Below are positions 11,941 to 23,143 of a stretch of 64,000 nucleotides of DNA, piece by piece. The translations under genes and the position numbers were made by a program. The first letter of the stretch is position 1; each line of letters opens with the position of its first letter. The notes under the pieces are model-generated. The model was not told the origin of the DNA, did not search any database, and saw only the letters and a program-made list of their open reading frames with translations. The DNA lies in the NCBI GenBank assembly GCA_036346275.1, contig CM070711.1:67433078-67497077 (forward strand). The letters run 5' to 3'. The DNA comes from Otatea glauca (Eukaryota > Streptophyta > Magnoliopsida > Poales > Poaceae).

Positions 11941-13073
11941 CAACGGTTGCCCCATGCAGTACGCGTAGTCCACGGGTTTCTCAATTTTTTATGGGTGCCA
12001 GGGCATTACCCCCTCCTGCCTTCAAGAAACATGCTAGTATCAGAAGTTGAATGTTGCCTACTCAGTAAGGATAACAAAAAGAGTGAAAATAATGTTCAAA
12101 TTGTTCTCTGTTTTGATCTTTTGTCTTTTGGAGAACATTGTTATCTTTGGCAAAAAAAGTAGCCATGGACGAAGAATAACAGCTCTTCCTTCGAGTATCA
12201 TTTGACCGTATCATACATTGTGCACAATCATTCAACCACAACCACACCAAAGTGCATCCAAAAGATGGAATCATAAGAGAATCAATGCAGAACTTTTATG
12301 TGAAGACTGGAGATGTCTACAAATTATATCTGATTCAACAGCATATAAATATGACAAGATGAGAAGTTGACATATATCTTATCTTAATGACATGTACATA
12401 AAATCTAAGTTTGTTCTTAACGAAAAAGTTTCTAAATGTTGCATCTAACGCTCAACACTCAACAGCTCAACCCATGCTATACTTATAATTGTTATGGTAC
12501 CCTCTTTTGTCAATTCATGTCAGCATGTTTAGCTAACATATGTATTCAAATTTACACCATATAATAAAATATTGGTATGCATACTTTTTTCCAGTCTTTG
12601 TATTTTGTATCTGGTCTATTTACACTCCCTACTTTAAGGTATATATGCATATTTTGCCCTCCATGTGAAAAAAAAGAGCTAGTAGATTCTACTTTCTCTA
12701 GCATCGAGTAGAAAATAACTAGAATCCTTATCATGAAAAGAACGAAAGTAATATCCACTTTAGAATGCACGACTTGAAGAATTTCATATGCTAGCAGAAT
12801 CTGTACGATTGCACCAAAAACCTGCAAAGATGGCCTACTAGATAAGCTGCCATATGATGATAAGTCCAGTAACCAGATATCAGAAAGTCCGTAAGTTCAT
12901 GGTGAGATCCATAAGCTGTTTTCGGCAAGGTCAAATAAAGGTGAAAAATCAACACCAATATGGGACCAAGTACTATTGTAATAACTCTAATTCTATTCTT
13001 TTATAAGAATACGCGTATATCTCTTTATTGAAAACCAGCTACTAAGTAGGGCAATGTGTTTGTATTTGAAAAC
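11941..13073. other. Intergenic, nothing recognised
   Basis: AT-rich DNA between the LTR fragment and the CACTA element. Short frames only. Confidence 0.4.
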
Positions 13074-13094
13074 CTTCACTAGTACAGAAAATCG

Positions 13095-13380
13095 TATCAT
13101 AGACGGTTTAAAAACGTCATCACAGACGGTTTTGTGAACCGTCTGTAATTATTTGTCAGTGATAATAACAGCACATAAATCACATCACAAACGGTTCTTA
13201 TTTGGAACTGTTTGTGATGTGACCGATATCACAGACGGTTTTTATTTGGAATGTCTTATCACAGATGATTCTTATGTGACCGATATCACAGACGGTTCTT
13301 TATCACAGACGGTTCGAAAGAAGAACCATCTATGATATTCTTGCTATCACAGACGGTTCCAAATAAAGAACCGTCTATGC
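13095..13380. repeat. CACTA subterminal repeat cluster
   Basis: At least eight direct or inverted copies of (A)TCACAGACGGTTC or one-base variants within 285 bases, several as inverted pairs such as ACGGTTC...GAACCGT. In CACTA elements such clusters are binding sites for the transposase-partner protein. Confidence 0.85.
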
Positions 13381-14107
13381 CTCAATAAAGAGGTCTTGAA
13401 CTGCATGCAGAAAGCCATAACTAACATGTGACTCACTTCTTAGCAGACTATATAATATAATTAGCATACGGTTTCACATTTGTAGCCATTGTCACACAAC
13501 ACCTCCAACTCCTCCACAACAACTATATTATTCAGATTAGAAATTCTTTGCATTGCAATTGTAAGGTTGTGTTCAGAAACCAACCCAATGTATCCACAGT
13601 GACAAGAAAACATTGAAAATCAATCTGATCATATCAGGAAAAGATCATTCAAGGATAAAAAGGCTAAACGAGTGTTACAGTAGTAATTGCATGGTTTCCA
13701 AATACAAGTAGACAGCTTAGGGTGTTTTATCTAGATAGTTGATGCATGTTTCTGATACCGTACATGTATATTTGCTAACTGCACACAGAACAGACAAATA
13801 GCTTAAGAAAATATGCCTATTCAAATTATTATACAAATAGGGAGAACAGGCTAAATAAATCAACATCAAATACTGACAAAGACATGCGCACACATGGGAA
13901 AGTCAGGCTATACAATTATATATTAAGTAATCAAGGCCAGACAACAGGCATACAATTTTGTAGTCATGATCTTGGATCATAAATATTTTGGATCAAGGGG
14001 GCGGAAATTTAAATATTTAATCATCAATGCAATAGCCTAATGATAACAAATGAATATACAAAATAGCACAAAGAATGTCTCTGTTAAGCACACAACAATA
14101 CACTCAC

Positions 14108-15292
14108 CGTTTATAATCTTGTTTCGAATGCGACTCTGGAGGAAAACACAAACTAATCTCACCAGTCTGTTTTTTGCATGTACTTATCCTGCACACAAAA
14201 AATGATCATATTTAAGGAATTTTGTGAAAGTTAAACATTTATCAAGTGAGACTATCACAAGCCACTAATTAGCCTGTAATAAAAAAAAGATGGAACGGTC
14301 ATTCAGCCATATGAGGCTTTTCTTCAGAGTAAAAAATAGGCAACAATAAAGGTGTTTGTCCCTTACTTAACCCTAGAGGGAGAGTGCTAGTTGATTGAAG
14401 GACTTAACCCACCAAAATGAGCAAGTATCAGTTGATTAAAGCATAATGGTTTATAAGCACAAAATTTCTTTTGCAATGATACAAAACAAGAAATAATAGC
14501 TGCTAATTACACATGCATTGCCAACAAGAGCTGCCAATTCTACATGCACTTTAGTTCACAGAACAGAACAAGTGAAGGGCTTATTCCCATGGGAATGATA
14601 ATCTACACTTCAATTGAAGAAAAGCACATCAACAAGCAGAGGTTCCGTATTCCCATGGGAAATTTTAGTTAAGGTTAAATTGCCCATTAGAATATATCGA
14701 CTGGTAATAAGTATTAAAACAATAATTGGTGAACCATCAGCTTGAACTAATTTGCAACGTTATGCCAACACTCTAATTAATGCTCCTCTGTCATCAATTT
14801 CAAAATTTCAAATTGAAGGAATCAAAATAAGAACAAACCTTAATGTTTTGACATGATTGAATGCAATTTGTGGTGTACCGATGGACAAATTCTGTCGGGA
14901 GTTCAACAGCAGTAGTAAGCCTGTTTACAACTTCCATATAATGCAGGCTCATCTCCATGTGCACAAGAACATCAAAATAACTAATAAAAGGAGGATCAGT
15001 ACGAAGACCAGAGGAGAAAAAGGCTGACAACCATGATAACACATGCCAGAGAAAAGAAACAGACAAACCCTGTAATGTCAGGAGAGTTCATAAGCTTCGA
15101 AAAAACTTCAACAGCAATGAATGGATTATGCTCAACAAGGTCCTGAAACCATAGATCAATTCAATTTGACAAAAGACATGAAAGTGTGAGAAACTCAACA
15201 TTTGTCAAGAATACACATACTGGAAGCTTCTGCGGTGTCATCCCGCAATGATACACTAGCTTAGCATCCTTCGCCAGTTCTATTACGACTTG
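14108..15292 (-). pseudogene. CNOT11 (CCR4-NOT subunit 11) gene fragment
   Basis: Four consecutive exons with conserved GT-AG borders can be read: 15292-15221 (ends HCGMTPQKLP), about 15143-15069 (DLVEHNPFIAVEVFSKLMNS), 14980-14839 (MEVVNRLTTAVELPTEFVH then NCIQSCQNIK) and 14188-14108 (DKYMQ, then in a shifted frame RLVRLVCVFLQSRIRNKII). These match the conserved C-terminal region of CNOT11, a CCR4-NOT deadenylase subunit. The last exon has a six-A run where four A are expected, which shifts the frame. No N-terminal exons or final C-terminal exon were found. Retained introns show capture from genomic DNA rather than from mRNA. It lies in the same orientation as, and directly downstream of, the eIF3A fragment, inside the CACTA element. 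Confidence 0.8.
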
Positions 15293-15639
15293 CTGTGAGA
15301 AGCTACAATAAATTAGGCTTGTACCATTTGAAAATATCTTATGTGCAAATGAATGCATGTGTAAGAGAGACTGAGAGTGGAGGGTGCTAAAAGACTTGGT
15401 GCTATAAAATTATCCAGCGCAAAAAAGGAACAAACTATAATACGCTACATTATTCAACAATGTTTGTCTATTGTCTTCTACTTCACATAAATCCATTTTT
15501 AGATATATTGAACTGTACTTTAGCTTATTTCTATTTACAATTTTCTATCATTTGTCTTTTACACTCATGCAAGAAGCAGAGTTTGGTGGGTGAAGCTAAT
15601 TGCCTTAGCATAAAAAAAGGAATATGATATGAGTTATGG

Positions 15640-16852
15640 AACAGACCTGCCATAGGGCAAGTCTTTGGCAATTTCACACAATCTACAGAATTCAGTGGTC
15701 CTTTTGTACTGCTTGCAAAACTGAAAAACCTTGTCTACAGTCATCTGCATTCGAGAATATTAAAAAAGAACAGCCACATTAGCTAGTCGGAAGTATTTAG
15801 TAGAGAAGATTATGTGCAAGGAATCAAATCGGTACTTTTCAAATTTAAGAAAAGTGCAGGGAAAATATCAAGTGGCTAATTCAGTGGTTAGGTATGTGCA
15901 AGGAACCGATTCGGCACTTCTGAAATTTAAGAAAAGTGCAGGAAAAATAACAGATAGCTACATAATCCAGTGTAGCCAACAATTAGAAACATAACTTTAT
16001 TTTACCAGAATATATCAAAAGATACATTAAGTTATTGCAGTAAACACTCCCAAAGAAAAGTTTCTGCCTTTCCTTAGGTCTACACAGAGCTCTACATACT
16101 TCATCATGATCCTTTCGAGAGGCTTTTGCTGACCTGTATCTTTTTGAGGTAATGAGATCATGCAACGCTTGTGGGAAGTTGTAAAAAAAAGGTAATTCTC
16201 CTGAAAACTTCTTAACCAGCTTAGCTTAAATGAAATTGAAGCCAACATCTCTTGGGTTTTCACGAAGTTAAGTGGTCCTAGAGGAAAAGGTAATAACAGG
16301 TTCAGACTCAGAAGACAAAAAAACATAATGGGTAGTTCACACAAATTCTTAAAGCCAGCTTAACTTTGCTTAGCATTATTTGGCCTATGTAGGGCATCGA
16401 GACAAAGTCCAGGGTCCGAATCACCCTATGAAATAAGCTACAAGCCCAAATGGCAAATATCTGTACGAAACGAAATCAATGTAACCTATGCTCCAAACCA
16501 CCCTAACGCTTCAAATGTAACACTTTACGTAATCAACGGCTTATCAGCAACAAATATGTTGCATTTTTGCTCATGGGGCGACATTGAAGTGGCTGAACTA
16601 ATGCTTAAAGCAAAACAAGGTGACAAACAAATCAAATAGCGATATCGCTACCCTAAGTTCCTAAACAAACGCTACTGGCAGTGCGCATCACAGCAACAGT
16701 AACGCAACAACAATAAAAAATTACTCTACATAAAACTAAATCGGCAAAGTTAACAGATCCCAGCGATTCACCCTTAGCTCTCTCGAGCGCGTTGTCAGGC
16801 TTCGCGAAGGTCACCATGGTTGCAGCGAGAGCTCTCCGGAGGCGATCTACTC
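15640..16852 (-). pseudogene. eIF3 subunit A gene fragment (N-terminal exons)
   Basis: Three pieces of the N-terminal region of translation initiation factor 3 subunit A are seen on the minus strand. The first (about 16852-16772) has the start codon at 16817 and reads MVTFAKPDNALERAK. The second (about 16180-16060) reads ALHDLITSKRYRS then, after a frame shift, PLERIMMKYVELCVDLRKGR. The third (about 15755-15645) reads FQFCKQYKRTTEFCRLCEI. The order matches the intact protein, but long stretches between them are missing and the second piece needs at least one frame change, so no working subunit can be made. Intron-like spacers are kept. With the CNOT11 fragment, this is a second unrelated housekeeping gene inside one CACTA element. 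Confidence 0.8.
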
Positions 16853-17031
16853 CTGGATTGCAGCCAAAATCATCAGCAAAACCGGGGTTAACACACAGAT
16901 TCATTGCATAGAAACAAAAGTCCACAGAACATCGGAAAACCCGCAGGAAAAACACCCCAAAAGTATCACAAGACCACTCTCGGATGAGACTTGGCACTGG
17001 GAGGAGACGCTACCGGTAGGTCATCACTCAC

Positions 17032-17257
17032 CAGAGGCGTGCGCGGTGGACGGCTTCGCCTGACCGTCGGAGCCGGAGTCGGAAGCGGGGGGATTTGGAT
17101 GTGGAGGTGGACTGGAGGCGGCAGTGGCACGAGGTGGACTGGAGGTGTGAGCATTCGGACGATGGAACAAGGTCAGCGAGAATATTGTGAGACGCTTACG
17201 GATCCCGTGGTGTCGACGAACCCTAGCACCGCCGGCCGCCGTCGAGGGAGCGTGCAT
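17032..17257 (-). other. GC-rich exon-like ORF upstream of the eIF3A fragment
   Basis: An open frame of about 75 codons (minus strand, from the Met at 17257) rich in Pro, Ser, Ala and His, ending at a good donor site (CTCTG|GTGAGTGATG). Splicing to the acceptor before 16852 would keep frame into the leader and start codon of the eIF3A fragment. No domain is recognised. It may be the promoter-proximal exon of the captured gene or of a third captured locus. An overlapping plus-strand frame (16991-17404) is probably a shadow. Confidence 0.35.
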
Positions 17258-17479
17258 ATCTGCTCCTGCTACGAGCGGCGGTCACTCGGCCACAGCAAAC
17301 GCTTGAGGCTTCAGAGGATGGCCGGGATCTGCGCGAGGAACCGGTTTAATGCCGATGCGCGCGAGGAAGGGTTTAACCAGGATTCAAATTTGGTTTCTGG
17401 TTAAAATCTTTAACCGTGATATCATCTAAAATTTTTTGTTATTTCGGAATTAGGGCGAAATCTCGTTATTTCGGAATTG

Positions 17480-18560
17480 CTAAATTTCGGCAAATTTCAA
17501 CTGAACAAAAAATGGTTTAAACGATGTCGAAAGTTTTTGAAATTTTTGTGGAGGTTCCTGACATATAAGTGATGTTCCCATAAATATTTCAGATGATTAT
17601 CAAGTCTGGAGAATTTTTAAAAATTCGAATCCTGATAAAACGCTGATTGACAAGTTTGAACCAAATGAAAAATGGTTCAAACCACGTTAGAAAATTTTGG
17701 AATTTTTTTTCATGGTTATGATGCATCACTAATGTTCTCATAAAATTTTCAGATGATTATCAAGCTTTATGAATTTTTAAAAATTCGAACAGTGCTACTA
17801 TCCTGTTAAAAGGCTTATCGGTAAACTTGAACAAAATGAAAAATGCTTCAAACCACGTTACAACATTTTGAATTCTTTTAACGGTACTGATGTAACATTA
17901 ATGTTTCATAAAAAATTTTAGATGATATCACGGTTAAAGATTTTTTAAAAATTCTAACGGTGCTACATCCTGATAAAAGCGTAACGATCAATACATAGAT
18001 TTTCTTTAACAATTAAAAAAGGTTTAAATTTTTTGAAAATTTTATAGAAGGGTGATAAGAAAATGCTTAAGATCTCATAAATTTTTTGAATCATGATCAC
18101 ACTCCAGTGAATTTATAAAATTCTTACAAGGCACAATAACATTTATGTTCTTTCTCTTTTTGATTTTTGAAATATAATATAACAAATGAAGTTCAATACT
18201 TACGTAGATTTGATTGACCAAACAAAAAAATTTAAATTTTTTGAAAATTTTATAGAATTGTACTAAGGCAATTATTAATCTCTTATAGAAATTTTAGATC
18301 ATGATCACACTCGAGAAAATTTATAAAATTCTGACAAGGTTACTGTCACAATTATGTTCATTCTGTTTTGATTTTTTAAAGATAAAAAATGAAGCTAAAT
18401 TATTTTTTAAAATTTTTATATATGATCGTAAAATAATAAATATAGTACCATAAATTTTTTAGATCATTATCAAGCTTGTAAAATTTAATAAAAATCTAAC
18501 AATGTTTCTACCAAAATTTTAAAATATCTCAAAAATTCGATTTTTCAACAAATTTTCATA
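17480..18560. repeat. Diverged tandem repeats of about 165 bp
   Basis: Recurrent phrases GAAAAATGGTTCAAACCACG, TAATGTTCTCATAAAATTTT and CAGATGATTATCAAG mark at least three units between 17480 and 17980 at 160-170-bp spacing. A related but further diverged pair lies at about 18010-18370. AT-rich and non-coding. Confidence 0.75.
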
Positions 18561-18904
18561 GAAGATGACTTTCTTAAGGGTTATTGGACCAAATCCGGAC
18601 CTAAAAGTTTGAAAAGCGGCCAAAAATCACGAAATTTTGGTGGTACTTACCAATTTCAAAAAATTCTATCCGGCCGGTACTTTGGATTTCGTGGTGGCTT
18701 AAAATCCGAAATCTCGATGAAATTTGTATCCCTGGGCTTAACACCCATGATCTCAGACGTTTACGCCATTAGAACAGAGGTTCTAACTATTATCTCATAC
18801 GGTTCTATATTTGAATCATCTGAGATACATAGTTATCACAAACGGTTTTAATATAGAACTGTCAGAAATGGCAATTTTTTTTAAATTTATTTTTGGATTA
18901 GACA

Positions 18905-19600
18905 TTGACATAACAAATAAATATTTTTGTAAGTTAAGGTATTGTAGATATTAAGAACCAACATTGGCTTACAACAAATAAACATTTTTGTTAGTCAAGG
19001 AATTGTAGATATTAAGAACCAACATTGGCTTATAACAAATAAACATTTTTGTTAGTCAAGGAATTGTAGATATTAAGAAATTGAGCTACATGAACCCAAT
19101 GGTGAAAACTAAGCACAAATCAAAAACAAAAGCATAGATTTAGACATTGGCTTAACAAATAAATAATTTTGATAGTCAAGGTATTGTAGATATTAAGAAT
19201 CAACATTGGAACAAATAAATATTTTTTTAGTCAAGGAATTGTAGATATTAAGAACCAACATTGGCTTACAACAAATAAACATTTTTGTGCCTCTAGAGCT
19301 GCTGCCGGTGGTATAGTCAGAGATTGCCGTGGAGATCAAAGGATCTATGTATAACCTTGGTTCAAGGTCGTTAGTCAAGGAATTGTAGGTATTAAGAACT
19401 TAAGCTACATGAGCCCAATGGTGAAAACTAAGCACAAATCAAAATCAAAAGCATAGATTTAGACATTGTCTTAACAAATAAACATTTTTGTTAGTCAGGG
19501 TATTGTAGATATTAAGAACCAACATTGGCTTACAATAAATAATCATTTTTATTACTCAAGAAATTGTAGATATTAAGAACTTGAGCTACATGAGCTCAAT
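18905..19600. repeat. Tandem repeat array, about 61-bp unit
   Basis: Units containing AACAAATAAACATTTTTGTT, AAGGAATTGTAGATATTAAG and AACCAACATTGGCTTAC recur about 61 bp apart. Some units carry an extra block (TTGAGCTACATGA...AGCATAGATTTAG). Around nine copies are seen, near the right end of the CACTA element. Confidence 0.88.
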
Positions 19601-19674
19601 GGTGAAAACTCAAACGGTTTTTCTAAACCGCCAGTGATGAAGGGTCTAATATAAATATTTTTGTAGTAGTGTTT

Positions 19675-20208
19675 GTACATCCCTATCCCCAATGGTTTCC
19701 TGAATTTGTAGGATTCACTAGTGAACCTACCCACATCGAATTTTATTTTACGCAAGTACATCGATATGCAAATACTAAATAGTAGGGTGGGTCATTTGTG
19801 CATGATCTCATAATCCAGTCTCTTTTCATTTCATATTTAAACATGAAAATTCACATAGCAGATAACCAACTTTACTGTGCCTGATATCTACATAAAACAA
19901 CAGGCACTTTTGTTGCATAGCATACCAAACAAAGATAATTAAGTCTAGCCGTACTTAACACTGTGTGGTGATAAAGCAATAATCTTGAAAATCTGCATCT
20001 ATATATATTGATGGTACATAAGTTCAGTCTAGAAGCGTCGCCCCGGTAATAATCAAACTCAGCTTCTCCAAGACCACATTGCACAAGGTAATAACTGACG
20101 GGTAAGGCCGCTAACAAGTTATCCTTGCTCACCAACAAATGTCTGCTATGTAACCCTTGGTTCTGGCCCATGTCACACGGGATGTTTTGGATCAATTTAC
20201 ACCGACTA
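19675..20208. other. Intergenic, nothing recognised
   Basis: Unique-looking AT-rich DNA between the CACTA element and a possible LTR. Only short frames. Confidence 0.35.
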
Positions 20209-20620
20209 TGTTAGAGTTAATCTTGTATTAGTTTCCGAGTTGAGTATGCGATGTAGTTTGAGTCCATCTCATATTCGTGCGGTTCAGGTTGTAGTTGAGA
20301 CCAACTTAGAGTAATATGAGTACGAGTAAGGGAAGATGTAGTTGAGTCCGTCTCTGTACACGCACTTATCAAAGCTTGTAACCGTGTCCAACTTGACGTG
20401 TGAGTCCGAGTACGTGTGTGAGTCAGAGAACACCAGGCTATAAAAGCAAGAGGCTTGTACTGTTTTAGAACATCAGTAAGAAAGAAAGAAAATGTGTTAT
20501 GCTAGTTGTGCCGTACCATCAGAATACTTGTGTTCATGAATTCTCGTACTTATTGTTTGCTGTCGGACGTGTTTGCGGATATTGTTGAAAGGCAACAAAC
20601 TATCCCCCTCAAAATAACCA
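20209..20620 (+). mobile_element. Possible LTR fragment with TATA box
   Basis: Starts TGTTAGAGTTAATC, a common copia-type LTR opening, and carries TATAAAAG at 20439-20446. No second LTR, primer-binding site or target duplication was found, so the right boundary is a guess and the call is tentative. Confidence 0.35.
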
Positions 20621-21993
20621 ACAACAACAGGCTCCTTCTGGCAGGTGCTGAGCTGAAACCATCTGCAGTTGTGAATAAGCCTAGAGCTGAGATCGGTGGC
20701 ACCGATCTTAGGGTGTTCTATACGCTGGTAAGCAAAAACATACATGCTACCATTTAGGACCATATGCTGAACCTTTTATTTTGACAATATAACTCCAGTA
20801 CTTGAGAAATATTAAAGATTTGTGTAAGTTATATTTGAGAAATATTAAAGATTTGTGTAAGTTGTATTTGGAGGGAATGCAAAGAAGCCTACTCTAATTA
20901 ACCCCAAGCCCAAGCAATCCATCACTAAGGGAGTACTTGCACCGGTAAGCCAATCGCAAGTTGCAACGCCTTTTTCTTTCCCAGTGGGCTAAGACAGCCA
21001 CCCCACGGTCTTGGGAGGGTACACCTCTGGGTTCTATTTCTCTCTCTACTTTCCAGAATTCTCATCCTTTTAATTGATGCCCTTGTTTTAATATAATTTC
21101 TGCCGTGTGTAGAATGGCGATAGATATCCCTGGAACAACTGGAGCTAACTTTGGTACGATCGCATGAGATGAGAATAATCTTTTCCTATATATTTTTGCA
21201 GCAGAATTTTGCGGATGGCAAAACACTTCCTATTCTCCTCAGATGTGCTGGCTGCCCCAAAATCAACACAAACTGACCTATCAATTTTTTTTTGAACTTA
21301 ACTTATCTGTCACTTGTTAATTGTTACAATGAACTATGTACCCAAAAAAGAATGCTATATGATTTAGCTATGCATCTCTTTTTAAAAGTTACATAAACAT
21401 TAAAGCATGAATTAAGAGTAGATGATGATTATTTATTCATTTGTTTGCTTCAAGATTTACATAACTTTTATTAAGAGGTGATATATAGAAGACTCTATAG
21501 CTAATCGTATAAATAAAGTAAGCTATATATAAAGAAGCCAACTTTCCTGAAGAAGCACTCGACGCCCACAAGTTACGGAATATATAAAACAGTTAAATCA
21601 ACTCTCAGGGAATCAGGGAGGAAGATACGGATGAATTTAAATTTAATCCACATCTAGAGTATCTCTAGCATGTACAGGCAATTTTAACACTCTGATCTTT
21701 TAAATAATGTTAAGTAATTGAAGAACCACACTTCACATTCTAAACTAAAGTAAATATGTTTTACCAACTCTTCAACTTTGCCGCTTATCCGTAGGTCAAC
21801 ACTCATCCTTGAAAACAACATAAACAGTGCAAACGAACAAAAACCTTGAAACTACGACATTAACAATGTAACAAACGAGAACCCACCTTAAGACACAAAG
21901 TACCAGTCAACCTATTATCCAAAACAAAAGGATTCATGAACCTATCAAACAAAACAAGACTAATTTTCATATAAGTGGATTAGTCGTTTAAAA
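20621..21993. other. Intergenic, nothing recognised
   Basis: A short 40-bp direct duplication (ATTTGAGAAATATTAAAGAT) occurs near 20800-20870. No gene or element boundaries were seen. Confidence 0.4.
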
Positions 21994-22300
21994 GCATCTA
22001 CAATAGTAGAGACGACTGCTGTCTATATACTCCTCTATGTTATCTAAAGACAAAATTAATGACAGCTTTTACAATATATACCATCTTAGGTTGTCTTTAC
22101 GAGATTGTATAATCTTTTAAATATGGCATGAAAAAAATTTTATTATAGGCAATTACTCACGTAATGGTGTTTTATGTTGTCTATATAATCGTCTCTTCAC
22201 GAAGAGACATATATACTCTCTCTCCTCTTTCCTCCATATCAGCAAAAATCTTATATAGCAAAGTATATAGATAACTGACATCACACTATTATACATGCCC
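21994..22300. mobile_element. Putative MITE
   Basis: The left end GCATCTACAATAGTAGAGAC and the right end on the minus strand GCATGTATAATAGTGTGATG form an imperfect inverted repeat. Both are followed within 25 bases by TCTATATAC. About 307 bp, AT-rich, no coding. The target duplication is not clear. Confidence 0.5.
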
Positions 22301-22520
22301 TAACACCTTTTCTAGCTTAATATATAGCAATACCCACCTTTTTGGGTCTAAAGATAGACAGCTGCAGGAATTTGGCATGCTGTGTTTATTGTGCTCAACA
22401 TCCAAAACTTACCATCAGATTGTTTTTAATGTAACTTATATTTGTTAGATTATGATTTTCTAATTAACTGTCTCTGTCATACAGTATTACTATCGCAACT
22501 TATGTTTTTTACTATGTTAG

Positions 22521-22767
22521 AAATAACTCATGTACAAAGAAGTAAACGCGTTTACTAGTTGGTCACCGTACCGAGAACATGTTTTCTACTTTGTACATGA
22601 ATCTATTTTTACTTTATTTTAGTCATATCTTTTTATCGCAAGTCCGATTCACGAACGAAATTCACCATTAGATTACTGACGACGAAAGGAACAACAGATA
22701 TAAGTCTCACTAATAAATTTACTACTGTATGATAGTATTTTCATGTTATAGATGCAGTAATTTCTAG

Positions 22768-22801
<34 letters not shown>

Positions 22802-23143
22802 ATTTCTGTTAATAGTCGGCAAAATTACTATTTATTAGCAAGACTTATGTCATTCACTTCCTCTCGTCATCAGTAAGCTACTGGTGAAAACCATTTGTAA
22901 ATCGAAGCTGTCAATAAAAAATTATAGCTAAAACAAAGAAATAACTTATTCATGTTCAAAGAAGTAAACGCGTTTACTAGTTGGTCACCATACTGATAAC
23001 ATATTTTATAGTTTGTACATGAATCTGTTTTTACTTTGTTTCAATCATATCTTTTTATTGGTAGCTTCGATTCACGAACTAATTTCACCATTAGATTACT
23101 AACGATGAGAGGAATAGAATGATATAAGTCTCGCTAATAAACA
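22521..23143. repeat. Three-copy direct/inverted repeat cluster
   Basis: A segment of about 200 bases beginning AAATAACTCATGTACAAAGA (22521-22718) is repeated directly at about 22939-23143. A partial inverted copy lies between them (22836-22937). A TA run at 22769-22798 separates the first direct and the inverted copies. It looks like nested insertions of one short non-coding element. Confidence 0.8.
22769..22798. repeat. (TA)n microsatellite
   Basis: About 15 TA units inside the repeat cluster. Confidence 0.95.

Larger units (their letters stand above)
13077..19671. mobile_element. CACTA-type element carrying host gene fragments
   Basis: The left end reads CACTAGTACAGAAAATCG. The right end, read on the minus strand, is CACTACTACAAAAATATT. 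These form an imperfect terminal repeat starting with the diagnostic CACTA. Both ends contain copies of the subterminal motif TCACAGACGGTT or close variants (dense in 13095-13375; again near 18770-18860 and 19610-19640). The flanking 3-bp sites are CTT and TTT, a one-base mismatch, so the outer limits need confirmation. No transposase is visible. The interior holds degenerate exons of eIF3A and CNOT11 on the minus strand (14108-16852), a GC-rich exon (17032-17257), and two kinds of tandem repeat (17480-18560, 18905-19600). The layout is that of a non-autonomous element that has captured genomic DNA. Confidence 0.7.

Noticed and set aside
13077..19671. Helitron as the agent that captured the eIF3A and CNOT11 fragments
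   Set aside because: I did not find a convincing TC start and CTRR-hairpin end around the fragments, whereas CACTA ends and subterminal repeats are visible; a nested Helitron cannot be fully excluded.
20209..20620. Full-length copia element
   Set aside because: Only an LTR-like start and TATA box are seen; no internal domains or second LTR follow.
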